64,000 bases of DNA from Astragalus membranaceus (GCA_039519185.1 CM076847.1:51281708-51345707), one strand, 5' to 3'. Numbered from the stretch's first letter, positions 10,205 to 20,982 are shown. A program made the numbers and translations. The notes: generated from the letters alone by a model not told the origin.

Positions 10205-12720
10205 TCAGGGAAACAGGTCCTCATTCTCCCTTGGGTGGATGGTGACTTTCTTTTTAACCTCCTCAAGGAGGTCAGAACACTCTTCATCTGGCTTGAACCT
10301 CTTTAAATGCTTTTTTGGCTCGTTAGTGAGGGTGGAATCTTCTTCCTCCTCCTCACTATCTGAATCACCTCTGGCATCCCAATCTGCCAAATTTACCTCA
10401 GCTTCTATCCCGAATCCACTGTCTGAGACTCTCACTCCAGCAGTCTCTCTTTCATCCTTTATGCTCATATAAAAACACCTGCGTGCCGCACCCAGGTCCG
10501 CCTGGAGTGTTACCACCTTATTTTCCAGGCTGTAGAACTTCATTTTAAGGTGAACCGGTGATGTTACTGCCTCCAGCTTACCCAGTGTGGGTCTCCCAAT
10601 AAAGCATTGGTAGACCGACTTGCATGGGAGGACTAGGAAGGCTGACTTGACAGTTCTGAACAAAAGGGGTTCACCATCGGGGTCTCCATAGGTGACCATC
10701 AACTCCAAGTGGCCCAGTGGTTTCGTTTTTGAGCCGTTGAAACCTGTTAGATCCCCTCCTTGGTATGGAGTCAGGTCATCGGGGGATATGTTCAACACTT
10801 GCAGCAAGTCTTCAAAAATGATGTCCACTGCGCTTCCCTGGTCGACCAGGATTCTTCTTACCTCAATGTTGGCCATGATGGCAGTGATGAGCAATGGGAC
10901 GTGTTTTTTCGATTTTCCATCAAGCAGATCCTTATCGTCAAAGGATAAGGGCGGTCTGGTTGACCCCTTCATAGAGGCTGAGGTTGATGCCACACTCAAG
11001 ATTTCCTTTCACTTCCTTTTCATCGACTTGTTTGATCCCCAATTATCAAAGGGGTTGCTTCCGTGAATCACCATGGCCATTGGCCTTCCCTTGGATTTAC
11101 GGGTGTCTTCTTTCTCGGAAGATTCGCTGTCATCGTCTTTGACCCCTTCACCAACTGGGGCCTTCCCCTTCTTAGGGGATATAGATCTTCTCCTGGGGGA
11201 TCGAGCTCTTTTGCGCGAGCTATTTGGTTCTTCCTCCTTTTTCACGTAGTGCAGTAGTTTCCCTTTCTGAATCATTTCCTCAATATCGTCCTTGAAAGCA
11301 CGGCAGCCATTGGTATCATGGCCTCCACTTCGATGATAGCGGCACCATTTCTTCGAGGGGTTCTGGCCATCTTTCAGTACCAAAGGCTCTGGTCTCTTGA
11401 TGTTTTTGAACTCAGTGTTAGCGCATTCGGCCAGGATCTTGGCCCGAGACGTGATGAGGGGGGTAAGCTCCGTGAATTTGCGGGGGCGCGCCTCGCGATG
11501 CCCGCCTCCTGTTACCTTACACTGGCGGACTTCCTAGGCGTCTTCCCTGTCGCCCCCGACCTTGGCTGCGTCGCGGTAAGCCATATTGCTCTCCTCGTAA
11601 TCCATGTACTTCTGAGACCTTTGAAGGAACTCGCCCAAGTTCCTTGGTTTGTTGATACCTACATCCATCTGGAAAAGACTTCCCTTTCTTAATCCGTCTT
11701 TCATCCAAAATAAACTCTGCCTATCTTCCAAATTTCGAACACACGAGGCCTCCTTGTTGAAACGCTCAATGTGTTCTCTTAGTGTCTCATCAACATGCTG
11801 TCTGACGGCCCTTAGCACTTCTTCAGATTTGGGTTTCAACCGGGAGGCGGTGAAACGAGCTGTGAACATTCTCGCCAGCTGCCCCCATGAGGAGATAGAG
11901 TTCGGTTTTAACTCTTGAAACCACTCTAGTGCTGAATTTTCGAGAGTGAGGGGGAAAATTTTGCAGTGAACAGGCTCCCTGGCGCCTCTATAGCGCATCA
12001 TCAGGGAGAGTGTGCCAGATGGCGGTCTGGATCTCCGGTTCCATCATACATCTTGAGGGCTGGCAGCTTCTCCAAGGCCCTTGGGATTTGGCATTCATCC
12101 ACCCTTCAAGTGAAGGGTCCTTCATCGGAAAACCTCATCGAGTTGCGAGGGGAGGTATCCTCATAGTCAGTTTCTCGATACCTGCGCTGGTCGGGGGATC
12201 TCCTCGACGGTGATCCTCGGTGATGCCTCTGGCGGGTATTGACCCTGTCCCTTGGCCTCTCACGAGAATTAGGAGATGCTCGTGAGGAGGTCCTGGAATG
12301 GGAGTCGTGAGGCTGATAGGTATCATCTGGAGGGGATGGAGGGGTCCTCAGAGGTGAGGCTGATCCTCCATGCCCGCGTCGCTGAGGGGGAGAGTAATGT
12401 ACATGCCTCCGCCTTGGGGGAAAACGATGGACGATATGCCTTCGAGGGGGAGACCGATGCACGTGTCATCCCCAGGTGGGTGGAGGCTACCCAAGTAGGG
12501 AAGCCACACGCCTTTCAATCTCTCTCAGGCGAGCTTCCTGCTGCAGCATAGCTTAAATGCGATCGGCCGGGAGATCCAGAAGCTGACTCACACTCGAGGG
12601 TTGGGCAGGCTGACTGGTGCCCTCGTCAGGTAGGCTGGCGACGTTGCCCTCAGGAGTACCCTCTGGTCGGGGTGCGGGTATGGCAACGCTTTGGATCCGG
12701 AGTTTGCCTCTAGGTGCCAT
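10205..12720 (-). pseudogene. gag-protease of a Tat-type gypsy element, copy A
   Basis: Reads from ATG 12720 (MAPRGKLRIQSVAIP) to the stop at 10205 (ENEDLFP). Order: Arg/Ser/Pro-rich N-terminus; retrotransposon gag domain (YRGAREPVHCKIFPLTLENSALEWFQ, about 11995-11910); zinc-knuckle variant C-x2-H-x4-H-x4-C (CRYHRSGGHDTNGC, about 11345-11300); aspartic protease with ILVDQGSAVDIIF (about 10860). There it stops; no RT, RNase H or integrase follows. Lesions: an in-frame TAA near 12552; TGA near 12110 where copy B has CGA; a 1-base deletion near 12012; TAG near 11537 where B has CAG; TGA near 11007 where B has TGG. The protein cannot be made intact. The element probably relied on proteins from a full-length relative. 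Confidence 0.75.
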
Positions 12721-12770
12721 GGAGTAGCAAGAGAAAAGTTCGAGTAGTGATTATTTGAAAGATAGATAAC

Positions 12771-12787
12771 TCCCACTGTGGTCGCCA
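12771..12787 (-). promoter_or_regulatory. Putative primer binding site of Tat-type element A
   Basis: Just inside the right-hand LTR the minus strand reads TGGCGACCACAGTGGGA, beginning with TGG as expected for pairing to a tRNA CCA end. It resembles the tRNA-Arg type primer site reported for Tat/Ogre elements; the exact tRNA is not confirmed here. Confidence 0.5.
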
Positions 12788-12788
12788 A

Positions 12789-13152
12789 TGTTCCGTACCT
12801 AGCAGTATTTTGGTCGGCTGCTGTTAGTAGGTCTCTTGCTGCCCTGGCAGGAGGTGAGTGAGCGCCCGGGGGGGTACCTGCAAAGCCACTCCGACGCTCA
12901 AGTCGGTATGAGAATAAGCTAGTGAATTTGCAAGGGAAGAGTGTGTACCTCGTAAATGGCTATGCGAGCCGGTATTTATAGGGAATCGAGCCCGTTGTGG
13001 GTTGTCGGATCAGCGGAATTGATCTTAACCGTCCAAGCGTGATTGAGATTGTATGTTGTGGATATGGGCCAAAGTGATTGGGCCAATCCATATCCATTGC
13101 TAAATGCATCCTCTGGTTTTGCTAAATGGACCTCTTGGTCCAGTCCAGAACA
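12789..13152 (-). mobile_element. 5' LTR of Tat-type element A (364 bp)
   Basis: On the plus strand it runs from TGTTCCGTACC to CCAGAACA, giving a TGTTC/GAACA terminal inverted repeat. It is followed inward by the primer site and the gag start 68 bp away. A TATA box lies inside it on the minus strand. The partner LTR that should lie left of the antisense ORF is missing, replaced by the truncated LTR ending at 6673. The homologous LTR of copy B is 29982-30362. Confidence 0.65.
12971..12980 (-). promoter_or_regulatory. LTR TATA box
   Basis: Minus strand TATAAATACC, preceded by CCC, oriented toward gag. The same sequence is at 30181-30190 in copy B. Confidence 0.5.
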
Positions 13153-13230
13153 GTTGGCGATATAAGATACCAAATGAGTGCAAGAACGAGGTCCTCGGTT
13201 CAAACCTCGGAAACTAACATTTATATTTTT
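13153..13230. mobile_element. SINE-like fragment, the insertion site of the Tat-type element
   Basis: GTTGGCGATATAAGATACC...GGTTCAAACCTCGGAAACTAACATTT is homologous to the SINE-like sequence at 18511-18600 and 40528-40613. It includes a pol III B-box-like GGTTCAAACC. The LTR begins within it. Confidence 0.45.
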
Positions 13231-13328
13231 TACCCATTTGTATATTTTTAGTGTTTTAGAGACTCGAGATATGGAGTAATTGTCCCAAGACCCTTTTATT
13301 CCATATGCAATTATCTTAACACAGTTAT

Positions 13329-15615
13329 CACTACAACAGAACTGCAGAAAAAGGGCGCACCCTTTAGAGGCGCTTTTTAAAAAGTGCCCCTGATGCCCAA
13401 ATACGGAGGGCCTTTAGGGGCACTTTTTAAAAAGCGCCCCTAAAGGCCCTCCGTATTTTGAGCATCAAGGGCGCTTTTTAAAAAGCGCCCCTGATGCTCA
13501 GGCTTTAGAGGCGCTTTCTAAAAGCGCTCCTGATGCCCAGTTTCTCTCTTTTACCCTACCTCCCTCTCATTTGCGAAAAGTCACACAGTACCGCCTCCCT
13601 CACACACACAGTACCGCCTCCCTCTCAATTGCGAACGAAGAAGCTTCGCTCCCTCCTCCGTGAACGAAGCAGCTTCTCCCTCCTTCCTTCCTTCGTGAGC
13701 GACAGCGCCTTCCCTCCTACCTCCTCTGTGAACGAATCAGCTTCTTCCTCCTATCTTCCTTCGTGATCGACGGCGCTGCTTCTCCCTCCTCCGTGAACGG
13801 CGCTGCTTCGTCCTCCCTCCTCCGTGAACGACGCCTTCACTCTGAGACTTGTGAGTTTTCCTCACTTTAGTCTTTAGATTCTTGATTTTTTTTATTCATG
13901 TTGGTTACAGTTTCGTGTTGATTTTACGAGGTTACATGTACTGGTTTTCTGTGCAAAGGCGTATTTGATGAGTGCGAAAAACCCTTTTCGTGAAAATTTG
14001 ATGTTTGTGTTGATTGTTTGGGAATTCATGTTATAATTGTTAATGATTGATGCATTTGCTGATTTAATTGTTTCTGACTGGAAATACGAGTGGTATGATG
14101 AGGCATTGGACTGGATTTAGTGTTAGGGACGAATTAATTGGAACCGAAAAGGGCGAGAAATAAGAATAGAATAGGAAATAGAGCTTGGGAAAATAGGGAG
14201 AGGAATTGAAAAACTTTTAAAAGAGGAAGTTTGTTTGTTTATTTGTATATGAATTGAAAAACTTTTAAAAATTGTACTTTGTCTGTTTTTCACCTATAAC
14301 ATATTTAAGTTCTCTTATCAGGTGAGATGACTTCCCACAGTGATGATAGTGCACAGTGGTCATGAGAGTCATGATAGCGCACAAAAAAGTTCACTCGTCG
14401 TGGAATGACAGTTAAGAAGAATATCATCAATCGGGGGAACAAAGGGCTTCCTAAACTTATAGTAAGATACTTACTAATTAACTAACTTTGTTACATACTT
14501 TTAACTGTTTGTTATCTAATTTACACAATTATAATGCAGGTCATATGGAATTCTAAAAACCAACCGATTGGTGACAATGGTAGAGAGTTTTAAAGCTTCA
14601 TTGGTGTTAGAGCAAGGCAGGATATACCAATTACAATCAAAAGTTGGAGTAATAAAAAAATGGCTCTTTCGAGAAATCTAAAGAGGAGCTATGGCATTTG
14701 ATACAGTTATGGGTCTTATTTTGACTATACAGTTATTTTATAATTAAATATGTAAGCATATTTATAATCATTTTGTTGAATGTAAGCAGAAATACTTTGA
14801 TGTGGATGACTCTCGAAAAGACTATTGTCTTATGAAAGCTGGAAAGGCGCACAGAAGATTCAGATCAACTCTAACAAAGTGGGTGAAAGATAAAGAGGGG
14901 AACATCAGAAACCGTCCTCCACCACGGTTCGAATGACATCCTTGGTTAGCTGGTTTTTGGTTCCTCACATTGTATGTCGATCATGTCATGTTTGTTGTCT
15001 ATGTTGGCATTTAGAATTTGGTTAATGATTTATGTAATTTTTGTATGTATATTAGATGGGTATATATAAGTTTGTTAGTTGGAATTTAATTTGCAATTGG
15101 TTAGTTGATTTGAAATTGGGTTGTTGAGTTGATATTGGTTGTTGTTGGTTCGTTTCTGTTTCTGATTTATGCAGGTGATGATATTGGTTGATGCAAAATA
15201 TTGGATATTCCAGAAACAAAAAAAAAAATTAAAAAAAAAACATAGAATCAGGGGCGCTTGCAGTAGAAAGCGCCCCTGTTGGTCTTAACGCACTTGACAA
15301 TCAGGGGCGCTTGCAGTTAGAAGCGCCCCTGTTGGCCTGACCAACAGGGGCGTTTTTTACTGCAAGCGCCCCTGATTGTCCAACGCGCTAAGGCCAACAG
15401 GGTCGCTTTTTACTGCAAGCGCCCCTGATTGTCAAACGCGCTAAGACCAATAAGGGCGCTTTTTACTGCGAGCGCCCCTGTTGCCTAATAATTAGAGGCG
15501 CTTGTTGGGCGCCCCTGTAGAAGGTTTGGCAACAGGAGCGCCAGATTTAGGGGCGCCCGAAAGCGCCCGTAATGGATTAAAAAAAGGGCCCCTGAAGGCT
15601 TTTTTTGTTGTAGTG
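13329..15615 (+). mobile_element. CACTA (En/Spm) element, copy A
   Basis: Terminal inverted repeats CACTACAACA / TGTTGTAGTG, with the 3-bp target duplication TAT on both sides (13326-13328, 15616-15618). Subterminal regions are packed with GGGGCGCTT / AAGCGCCCC repeats (13365-13540 and 15240-15590). Length 2287 bp. Inside is a degraded Transposase_24-like gene but no TnpD-type transposase, so it is non-autonomous. The same element sits at the same site in copy B. Confidence 0.85.
14325..14936 (+). pseudogene. Transposase_24 (En/Spm TnpA-like) remnant in CACTA copy A
   Basis: Spliced exons read TRRGMTVKKNIINRGN-KGLPKL, then VIWNSKNQPIGDNGRE, then YFDVDDSRKDYCL and AHRRFRSTLTKWVKDKEGN, ending at PPPRFE*. 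The order and motifs fit the plant En/Spm-family Transposase_24 domain. Introns are visible by TTATAG/GTAAGAT near 14463, ATGCAG near 14540 and TAAGCAG near 14790. A TGA near 14364 and a changed stop near 14593 break the frame. It is only a short part of the usual gene. Confidence 0.5.
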
Positions 15616-15776
15616 TATATAGATATTTGCAACTAATTAATGTAGTAATAGAGGGCATTTTGGTACTTATCTTACACAATTTAATGAAATCTTAATTGAT
15701 TTGTAGATTCCCAAAAGTGCTAAATTTTAAGAACGAATCAAGTAATTATTTATTCAATCTTGGCTTAAATATTTTT

Positions 15777-16153
15777 GGCTAAACTATTGTTTTGACCCTT
15801 TATCTTTGGGGTTGTGGTCACTTTGGCCCTTTATTTTTTTTTTTCTCATTTTAGACCCTCATGTTTTTTGTGTGTGTCATTTTGGCCCCTGCCGTTATGT
15901 TTATGTTTTTTGTAGCAAAATTTTAAGGACGAAAATGAAATCAATTAAAAACATAAGGGCCCATAATGAAATCAATTAAAAACATAAGGGACTAAAATGA
16001 AATCAATTAAAAACATAAGGGACTAAAATGATAACGGCAGGGGCCAAAATGACACACACAAAAAACATGAGGGTCTAAACTGAGAAAAAAAAAAGATAAA
16101 GGGCCAAAGTGACCACAACCCCAAAGATAAAGGGCCAAAACAATAGTTTAGCC
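15777..16153. mobile_element. Mutator-type foldback MITE (377 bp)
   Basis: Long inverted arms of about 130 bp beginning GGCTAAACTATTGTTTT and ending in the complement. It is flanked by a perfect 9-bp target duplication AATATTTTT (15768-15776 and 16154-16162), the hallmark of Mutator-like elements. Copy B lacks it and keeps the single AATATTTTT near 32876. Confidence 0.85.
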
Positions 16154-16162
16154 AATATTTTT

Positions 16163-17089
16163 TGTCCCTGCAAAACTTTTTCTTTTAAAAAAGCCCCTAC
16201 AAAATAACTTTTGTTTAAAAATACCCTTTTGTTAAGTATTCTGCCAGCCATTTGTTGACGTGGCTAAAAGAGCTCCATGTTGGCATATTTGACTTTTTAA
16301 AAAGTCCCTGCAAAAAATTGTTAAAACATATTTAAAAATATCGTTAAAACATATTTTTAAAAATTCCCTTATGTTATTTTCTTTTATTTTGAAAAACATA
16401 TTTGACATTTTTGTTAAAAATACTCTTATGTTATTTTCTTTTATTTTAAATTGTTAAAACATATATTTAAAAATATCGTTAAAAAATCGTTATATTTGCA
16501 GGTACGAACAACTTATTTAAAAAATTTTGTAGGGATTTAATTAAAATATTTTAATGCTAGTTTATAAAGAACTCAATCTCCGAGTTTTGAATTGTTTTTT
16601 TTTTCGACAAAAAGTTTTGAATTGTTGATATACAAAAAATTTCGTTTTTGTAAATGTGGCTTTTTCCAAGATTGCTATTAATTTAATTGTGGTGATTTGG
16701 TGGGGTAACTGGAAGATATAGGTAGGATGTAAGGACTAGAGTAAATTACAGATTTATTGCCAGTATCCCGCCGACACTATTGTTGCTTTCTAACAATCAT
16801 CAAAAGGAAAAGATGCATGTGCAAGTGTTCATTATTATATTTTTTAGTATATATATATATATATTTGTTTGTGTCCACAGAGAGCTCGAGCCGCACGTGG
16901 TATGCCGACGTGGGTGGGGTATTTGCACAAACTCCGACGTGGTGTTGTGGTTCCCCATGCTGACTCCGCCATGTTGACGCACGTGGCGACCTCGCTTGTT
17001 TGAAGCGCCTGGGGAACAAGCCATTTTATAAGAGTCGTTATATATATTTATTTATTAGTATTATTTTTTGTACAATATAAATTTTTTTC
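16163..17089. other. Gene-free AT-rich stretch with a G-box-bearing patch
   Basis: 16163-16560 is AT-rich with direct repeats of TTGTTAAAACATATTTAAAAATATCG; its ends may be the arms of an older foldback element. 16847-16864 is a short TA run. 16885-17020 is GC-richer and holds CACGTGG and CACGTGGC, G-box-like cores, within sequence containing several GACGTGG motifs. No open frame is convincing. Confidence 0.4.
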
Positions 17090-17640
17090 TGAATCCTAGG
17101 ACACCTCAAAACAACTGTTTAGCGTTACACTTTACATATTTTGGTACAAATTTAATTTTTTGTTTGACAAAACCAATTATTGAACAACGAACTCTGTGTA
17201 TTTGTACATCTTAAAAAAAAATTGAATCATAAAGCACCCCAAACACACTGTTTAACATCACACTTTACATTTTCTATTACAAAATTAATTTTTTTAACAA
17301 AATTGGTTATCGAGGAACAAATTCGCATATTTGAACAAATGAAAACTTTTTTTCGGACCCTAAAGTATCCCAAAAAACACTTTCTAGCATCACTCTTTAC
17401 GTAATTTATTACGAAATTAATTTTCGTTTTCACTAATCCGACTATGGAGGAAGAAACTTCGACAATTTGAACAATTAAAATTTTTGTTGGACTGGAAAGT
17501 ACCCCAAACAAACCCTGCCTAACATCACACTTTACGTGATTTGTTACGAAATTAATTTTCGTTTTCATTGACTCGATTTTGAAGGAAGAAACTTCGCCTA
17601 TTTGGACAATTAAAATTTTGACTCGACCATAAAATGAGGA
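17090..17640. repeat. About 125 bp tandem array, copy A
   Basis: Four to five degenerate units share AGCATCACACTTTACGTAATTTGTTACGAAATTAATTTTCG-like cores and GAGGAAGAAACTTCG. Unit starts are near 17097, 17225, 17352 and 17498, so the period is roughly 125-145 bp. The matching array in copy B is 33880-34440. Confidence 0.7.
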
Positions 17641-17921
17641 GGGAGGGAGAATTGGTGCCATAAGGGTGAAGGGCCCACATTTTGACCTCACAAGATTTAT
17701 ATTATAAATATTTATTATTAGTATTATTTCCATTCTTTTAAAAACAATAATTACATGAAAAGTCAATCATATCAAAATAGTTTCGCAGTTTAGTAAAACT
17801 TTCATTAAAACTTAACAAATGTAATAAAAATAGAAGTTTAATTTTACATATTAATTATTATTAGTATAAATCAATATAATGAGAAGTATTATAAAGTTGG
17901 GAGTAAAGCAGGTCTATTAAT

Positions 17922-18157
17922 ACCCAAGAGCACTTGGATGAGATGGTAGGGGTCTCTTCCAACTTAACCAAGGTCCGGAGTTCGAATCCAACCTTGGGCA
18001 TGCAACAGTGTTAAATCTCTTGAGGGATAGCTTTACCGCCCATTGTAGTCCTGCCTGGCTCGAGGGATTAGTCTCTGCGGTTGCGCGCCGAGGAAACCGC
18101 CCATTGTAGTCCTACCTGGTTCGAGGAATTATTTATCATGAATATAATGTATTTTTT
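17922..18157 (+). mobile_element. SINE-like insertion
   Basis: Contains a pol III A-box-like TGGATGAGATGG and the B-box GAGTTCGAATCC about 45 bp apart, the arrangement of a tRNA-derived SINE head, followed by GCCCATTGTAGTCCTGCCTGGCTCGAGGGATTA repeated twice. The limits come from comparison with R2, which reads straight from ATTTATTAA to the downstream flank. No clear poly-A tail or target duplication is seen. Confidence 0.5.
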
Positions 18158-18499
18158 GTTAGGAAGATTTTCCTCATACTCACATTATTTTGGCCACGTG
18201 GATTGGGTTAGTAGGAAAAAGCTGACAGATATACACATAAAGAAAATATTTAACAAAAATATTCGATAAAAATAATTCTGATTAATCAAAATAGCTTAAA
18301 ATATGCCTTGTGAAAATAACAACAAACCTTTATTTTCCACCAAGTTGCATTATTCCCCAAGTTTTCTCTCCACGATTCATATTGGGGTGGATGTGATGGT
18401 TGTTGAATTTGTGAGGCGGCAGATTGAAGTTCAATTGTGGCATTAATGAGATAAATTATGCCTTTACTTGAGTGTCATTAACCATGATTATTATGTATC

Positions 18500-18635
18500 C
18501 CAGGTAGGCAGGTTAGTTGGCGAGGTAAGTGATACCGAAGGAGTGCACCAAATGAGTACAAGAACGACGTCCCGGGTTCAAACCTCAGAAACTAACATTT
18601 CCCCCACTCCCACTAACATTGCCTATAAAAAAAAA
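18500..18635 (+). mobile_element. Second SINE-like sequence
   Basis: GGCAGGTTAGTTGGCGAGG...CGGGTTCAAACCTCAGAAACTAACATTTCCCCC, ending in CCTATAAAAAAAAA. The B-box-like GGTTCAAACC and A-rich end suggest a pol III-derived retroposon. It is homologous to 13153-13230 and to 40512-40650. Confidence 0.45.
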
Positions 18636-19026
18636 CCATGATTCTTATGTCTCAAAATTATACTAATTTGAACAGCTAAAAACGAGGCTAGAAACCATCA
18701 TAACAATTAAACATTAATAATAAAAAAATTGTTGCATCGGCTATAATTATTTATTAGTAGTTTTATCTTTTGATAAATGTAATAGTTATATGGAAAGTCA
18801 ACCATCTAAAAATAATGTAATAGTTTCCCACTCTAGTAAAATTTTCATTAAAACTTAACAAATGTCATAAAAATAGAAGTGTTATTTTTTTTACATATTA
18901 ATAAAATTAGTTCAGATAAATATAACGTGAAGGATTTTAGAGTCAGGGTGAAACAGATTTATTAATTAGACTTTCCGTTTGGAAGATATTTTCATACTCA
19001 CATTTATGGGCAAGTGGCTTGGGTTG

Positions 19027-19697
19027 TGGATGTGATGGTTGAATTTGTGAGGTGGAAGATTGTAAGACAGTTGAGTAATTAATGAGATAGAATATGCCTT
19101 TACTTGAACGGTTGGGTTATTTGGAATACAAAACTTTGACAACAAAATGGACAATAAAATTGAACGGTTAATGCAGTTCACTTGGTTAGTTACGTTCGGT
19201 GGATGGTTAATAGACATGCCATATATAAAAACTCATGATCCCTGAGTGTGAACGTGATTTACTACGATTTTCAGGTGTCAAAGCATATTTATTTGAACAT
19301 GATTTGAACACCTAAAAAATGGTTAATCACGTCAAATTTGTGATTAATGAAGTTACATTCATGGTTAATTAGTTTGGATATTTTATATATCGATCAATAC
19401 TCATTTATTTAATCAAATAGTATTAAAATTTTACAAAAAGTGTACAGTAGTATTATTATGGAGTACTTTATGTTTTACTATTGGCGAAATATTATAAGGT
19501 TATTGTGCCAGATTTATTTGGTTTAAAATTTAATTTTGTATATTATATGTTGATTTATAACATTTGAATTTAAGTTTAATCTTTAATGCTATGAAGTTAT
19601 AAATATTATATTAGTTTTTGTTTATAATTTTGAGTTTAATTTATATATACAATAGGTGTATAGGCTTTTACAACCACTACCAATCACAATTCATGGA
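19027..19697. other. Unassigned AT-rich sequence
   Basis: No element or gene is recognised beyond the end of repeat R2. The short minus-strand open frame at 18966-19217 runs across repeat R2 and is not supported as a gene. Confidence 0.3.
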
Positions 19698-19705
19698 GTG
19701 GTTGG

Positions 19706-20974
19706 TAGGGCCGTTCATGGTTCAATTTAAGAGGATAACTGAACTGAACCGAACCGAACTAGTTGAAACAGTTCAGAGAACTGAACCGAACTGCAATAAT
19801 AGTTCGCCGAACTGAACTGAACTATATTAACAGTTCGGTTCAGTTCGGTTCATAGTTTTTTATTTCTGAACTGAACTTTTTAAAAACTGAGCTTTTATTA
19901 GCTATTTTGTCCTAACTTTTGGGCCCGAACCGAACCGAACTGTTAACCAAATTTGCCTTGCCTTTCGGATAGTTAAATTTTATTTATCCTACTTTCTAGT
20001 AGTTTATGCTTCAGTTTTGGTAATTTTTAGTATGGATTTGTAAAAATCTGGTGTATTGCGAATTTTTTTGATTTGTCATGGATTAAGTACTGCCTGTGTT
20101 TGGGGAGGATCAGAGCTCGTTAAGAAAGAAAATGGTTTAATATTAGCTACTCTAAACTCATTTTTTCCTCTGTTCAGTTTTTTTATCTACGTTCAACTTA
20201 GAAAATTCATAACAAAGTAAAATAAAATAACGGAATTGTCTACTTATGCGCATCTGTCTAAGAACTATGTAGAGGAAGATATGCTTTGTCATGTCTGGTA
20301 GGTTTGAATGGGTGTTGGCTTTGCTTTTAATGGCACATCTATCAACGATTGATAGAGTATATATCCCTTCATCGAGGGAGCAATTTCTTGCAATTGTGAC
20401 TCATTGCCTATATTGCCTATGTGCTAAATAGCATTCCTAGTGGCTGTTTAACAGGTGATATCCCATTGTACCTGTTTTCATTATTTACATGTTTTGACCA
20501 TGAGTTTTATGATATTATATTAGATATTAGATACCCTGAACACTGAATACAATAGTTGTGATTGTAATTACTTTCACCCTCATTGTTGCTAATAAAACCT
20601 GTTACGAAACTCAAAAACCCATACTATGTTCAACCAGTAATGTTTATCATGATGTAAAGCCACGAACAAGTTGTTATCTTTGTCATGATGCAACGCAGAA
20701 ACAGTGTTGCCAATAATGTTGCTTATTCTGAAAAAAAATACCTTAACAGTTCGGAATGGTTTGGAGAGGAAGGGAGGCGCTGAAATTAAGTTTTTATGTT
20801 CATAACAGTTCAGTTCAGTTACTGAACTGAACCTACCTAACAGTTTGGTTACTGAACTGAACTTAAATTAACAGTTCGGTTCTAAACTGTTACGAATAGT
20901 TCAGTTAGTTTTGGTTCAGTTCGGTTCGGTTCATCAGTTCGGTTCAGTTTTTTTAGTAACCATGAACAGCCCTA
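19706..20974. mobile_element. Non-autonomous hAT element (1269 bp)
   Basis: Terminal inverted repeats TAGGGCCGTTCATGGTT and, at the right, AACCATGAACAGCCCTA. It is flanked by a perfect 8-bp target duplication GTGGTTGG (19698-19705 and 20975-20982), diagnostic of hAT elements. Both ends carry many GAACTGAACCGAACT / AGTTCGGTTCAGTTC subterminal repeats. There is no transposase; the interior is unique AT-rich DNA. Confidence 0.85.
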
Positions 20975-20982
20975 GTGGTTGG

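Larger units (their letters stand above)
8354..19026. repeat. Segmental duplication, copy A
   Basis: The sequence matches 25611-40923 in order and orientation, including part of the antisense ORF, gag-protease, LTR, CACTA element, tandem array and SINE-like insertions. Differences: A alone has the MITE at 15777-16153; B alone has the 5.2 kb CACTA at 34714-39959 and a longer TA run. Left homology starts within ATGGGYGCTGCCTGC; right homology ends after GGGCAAGTGGCTTGGGTT. Confidence 0.85.
17760..19112. repeat. Older diverged tandem duplication (R1 17760-18480, R2 18795-19112)
   Basis: R1 and R2 share AAACTTTCATTAAAACTTAACAAATG, then GGAAGAT...TCATACTCACATT, then GTGGATGTGATGGTTG...TTTGTGAGG and TGCCTTTACTTGA in the same order. 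R1 contains a SINE-like insertion that R2 lacks. The repeat is also present in copy B (34565-40480 and 40700-40923), so it predates the segmental duplication. Confidence 0.6.
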
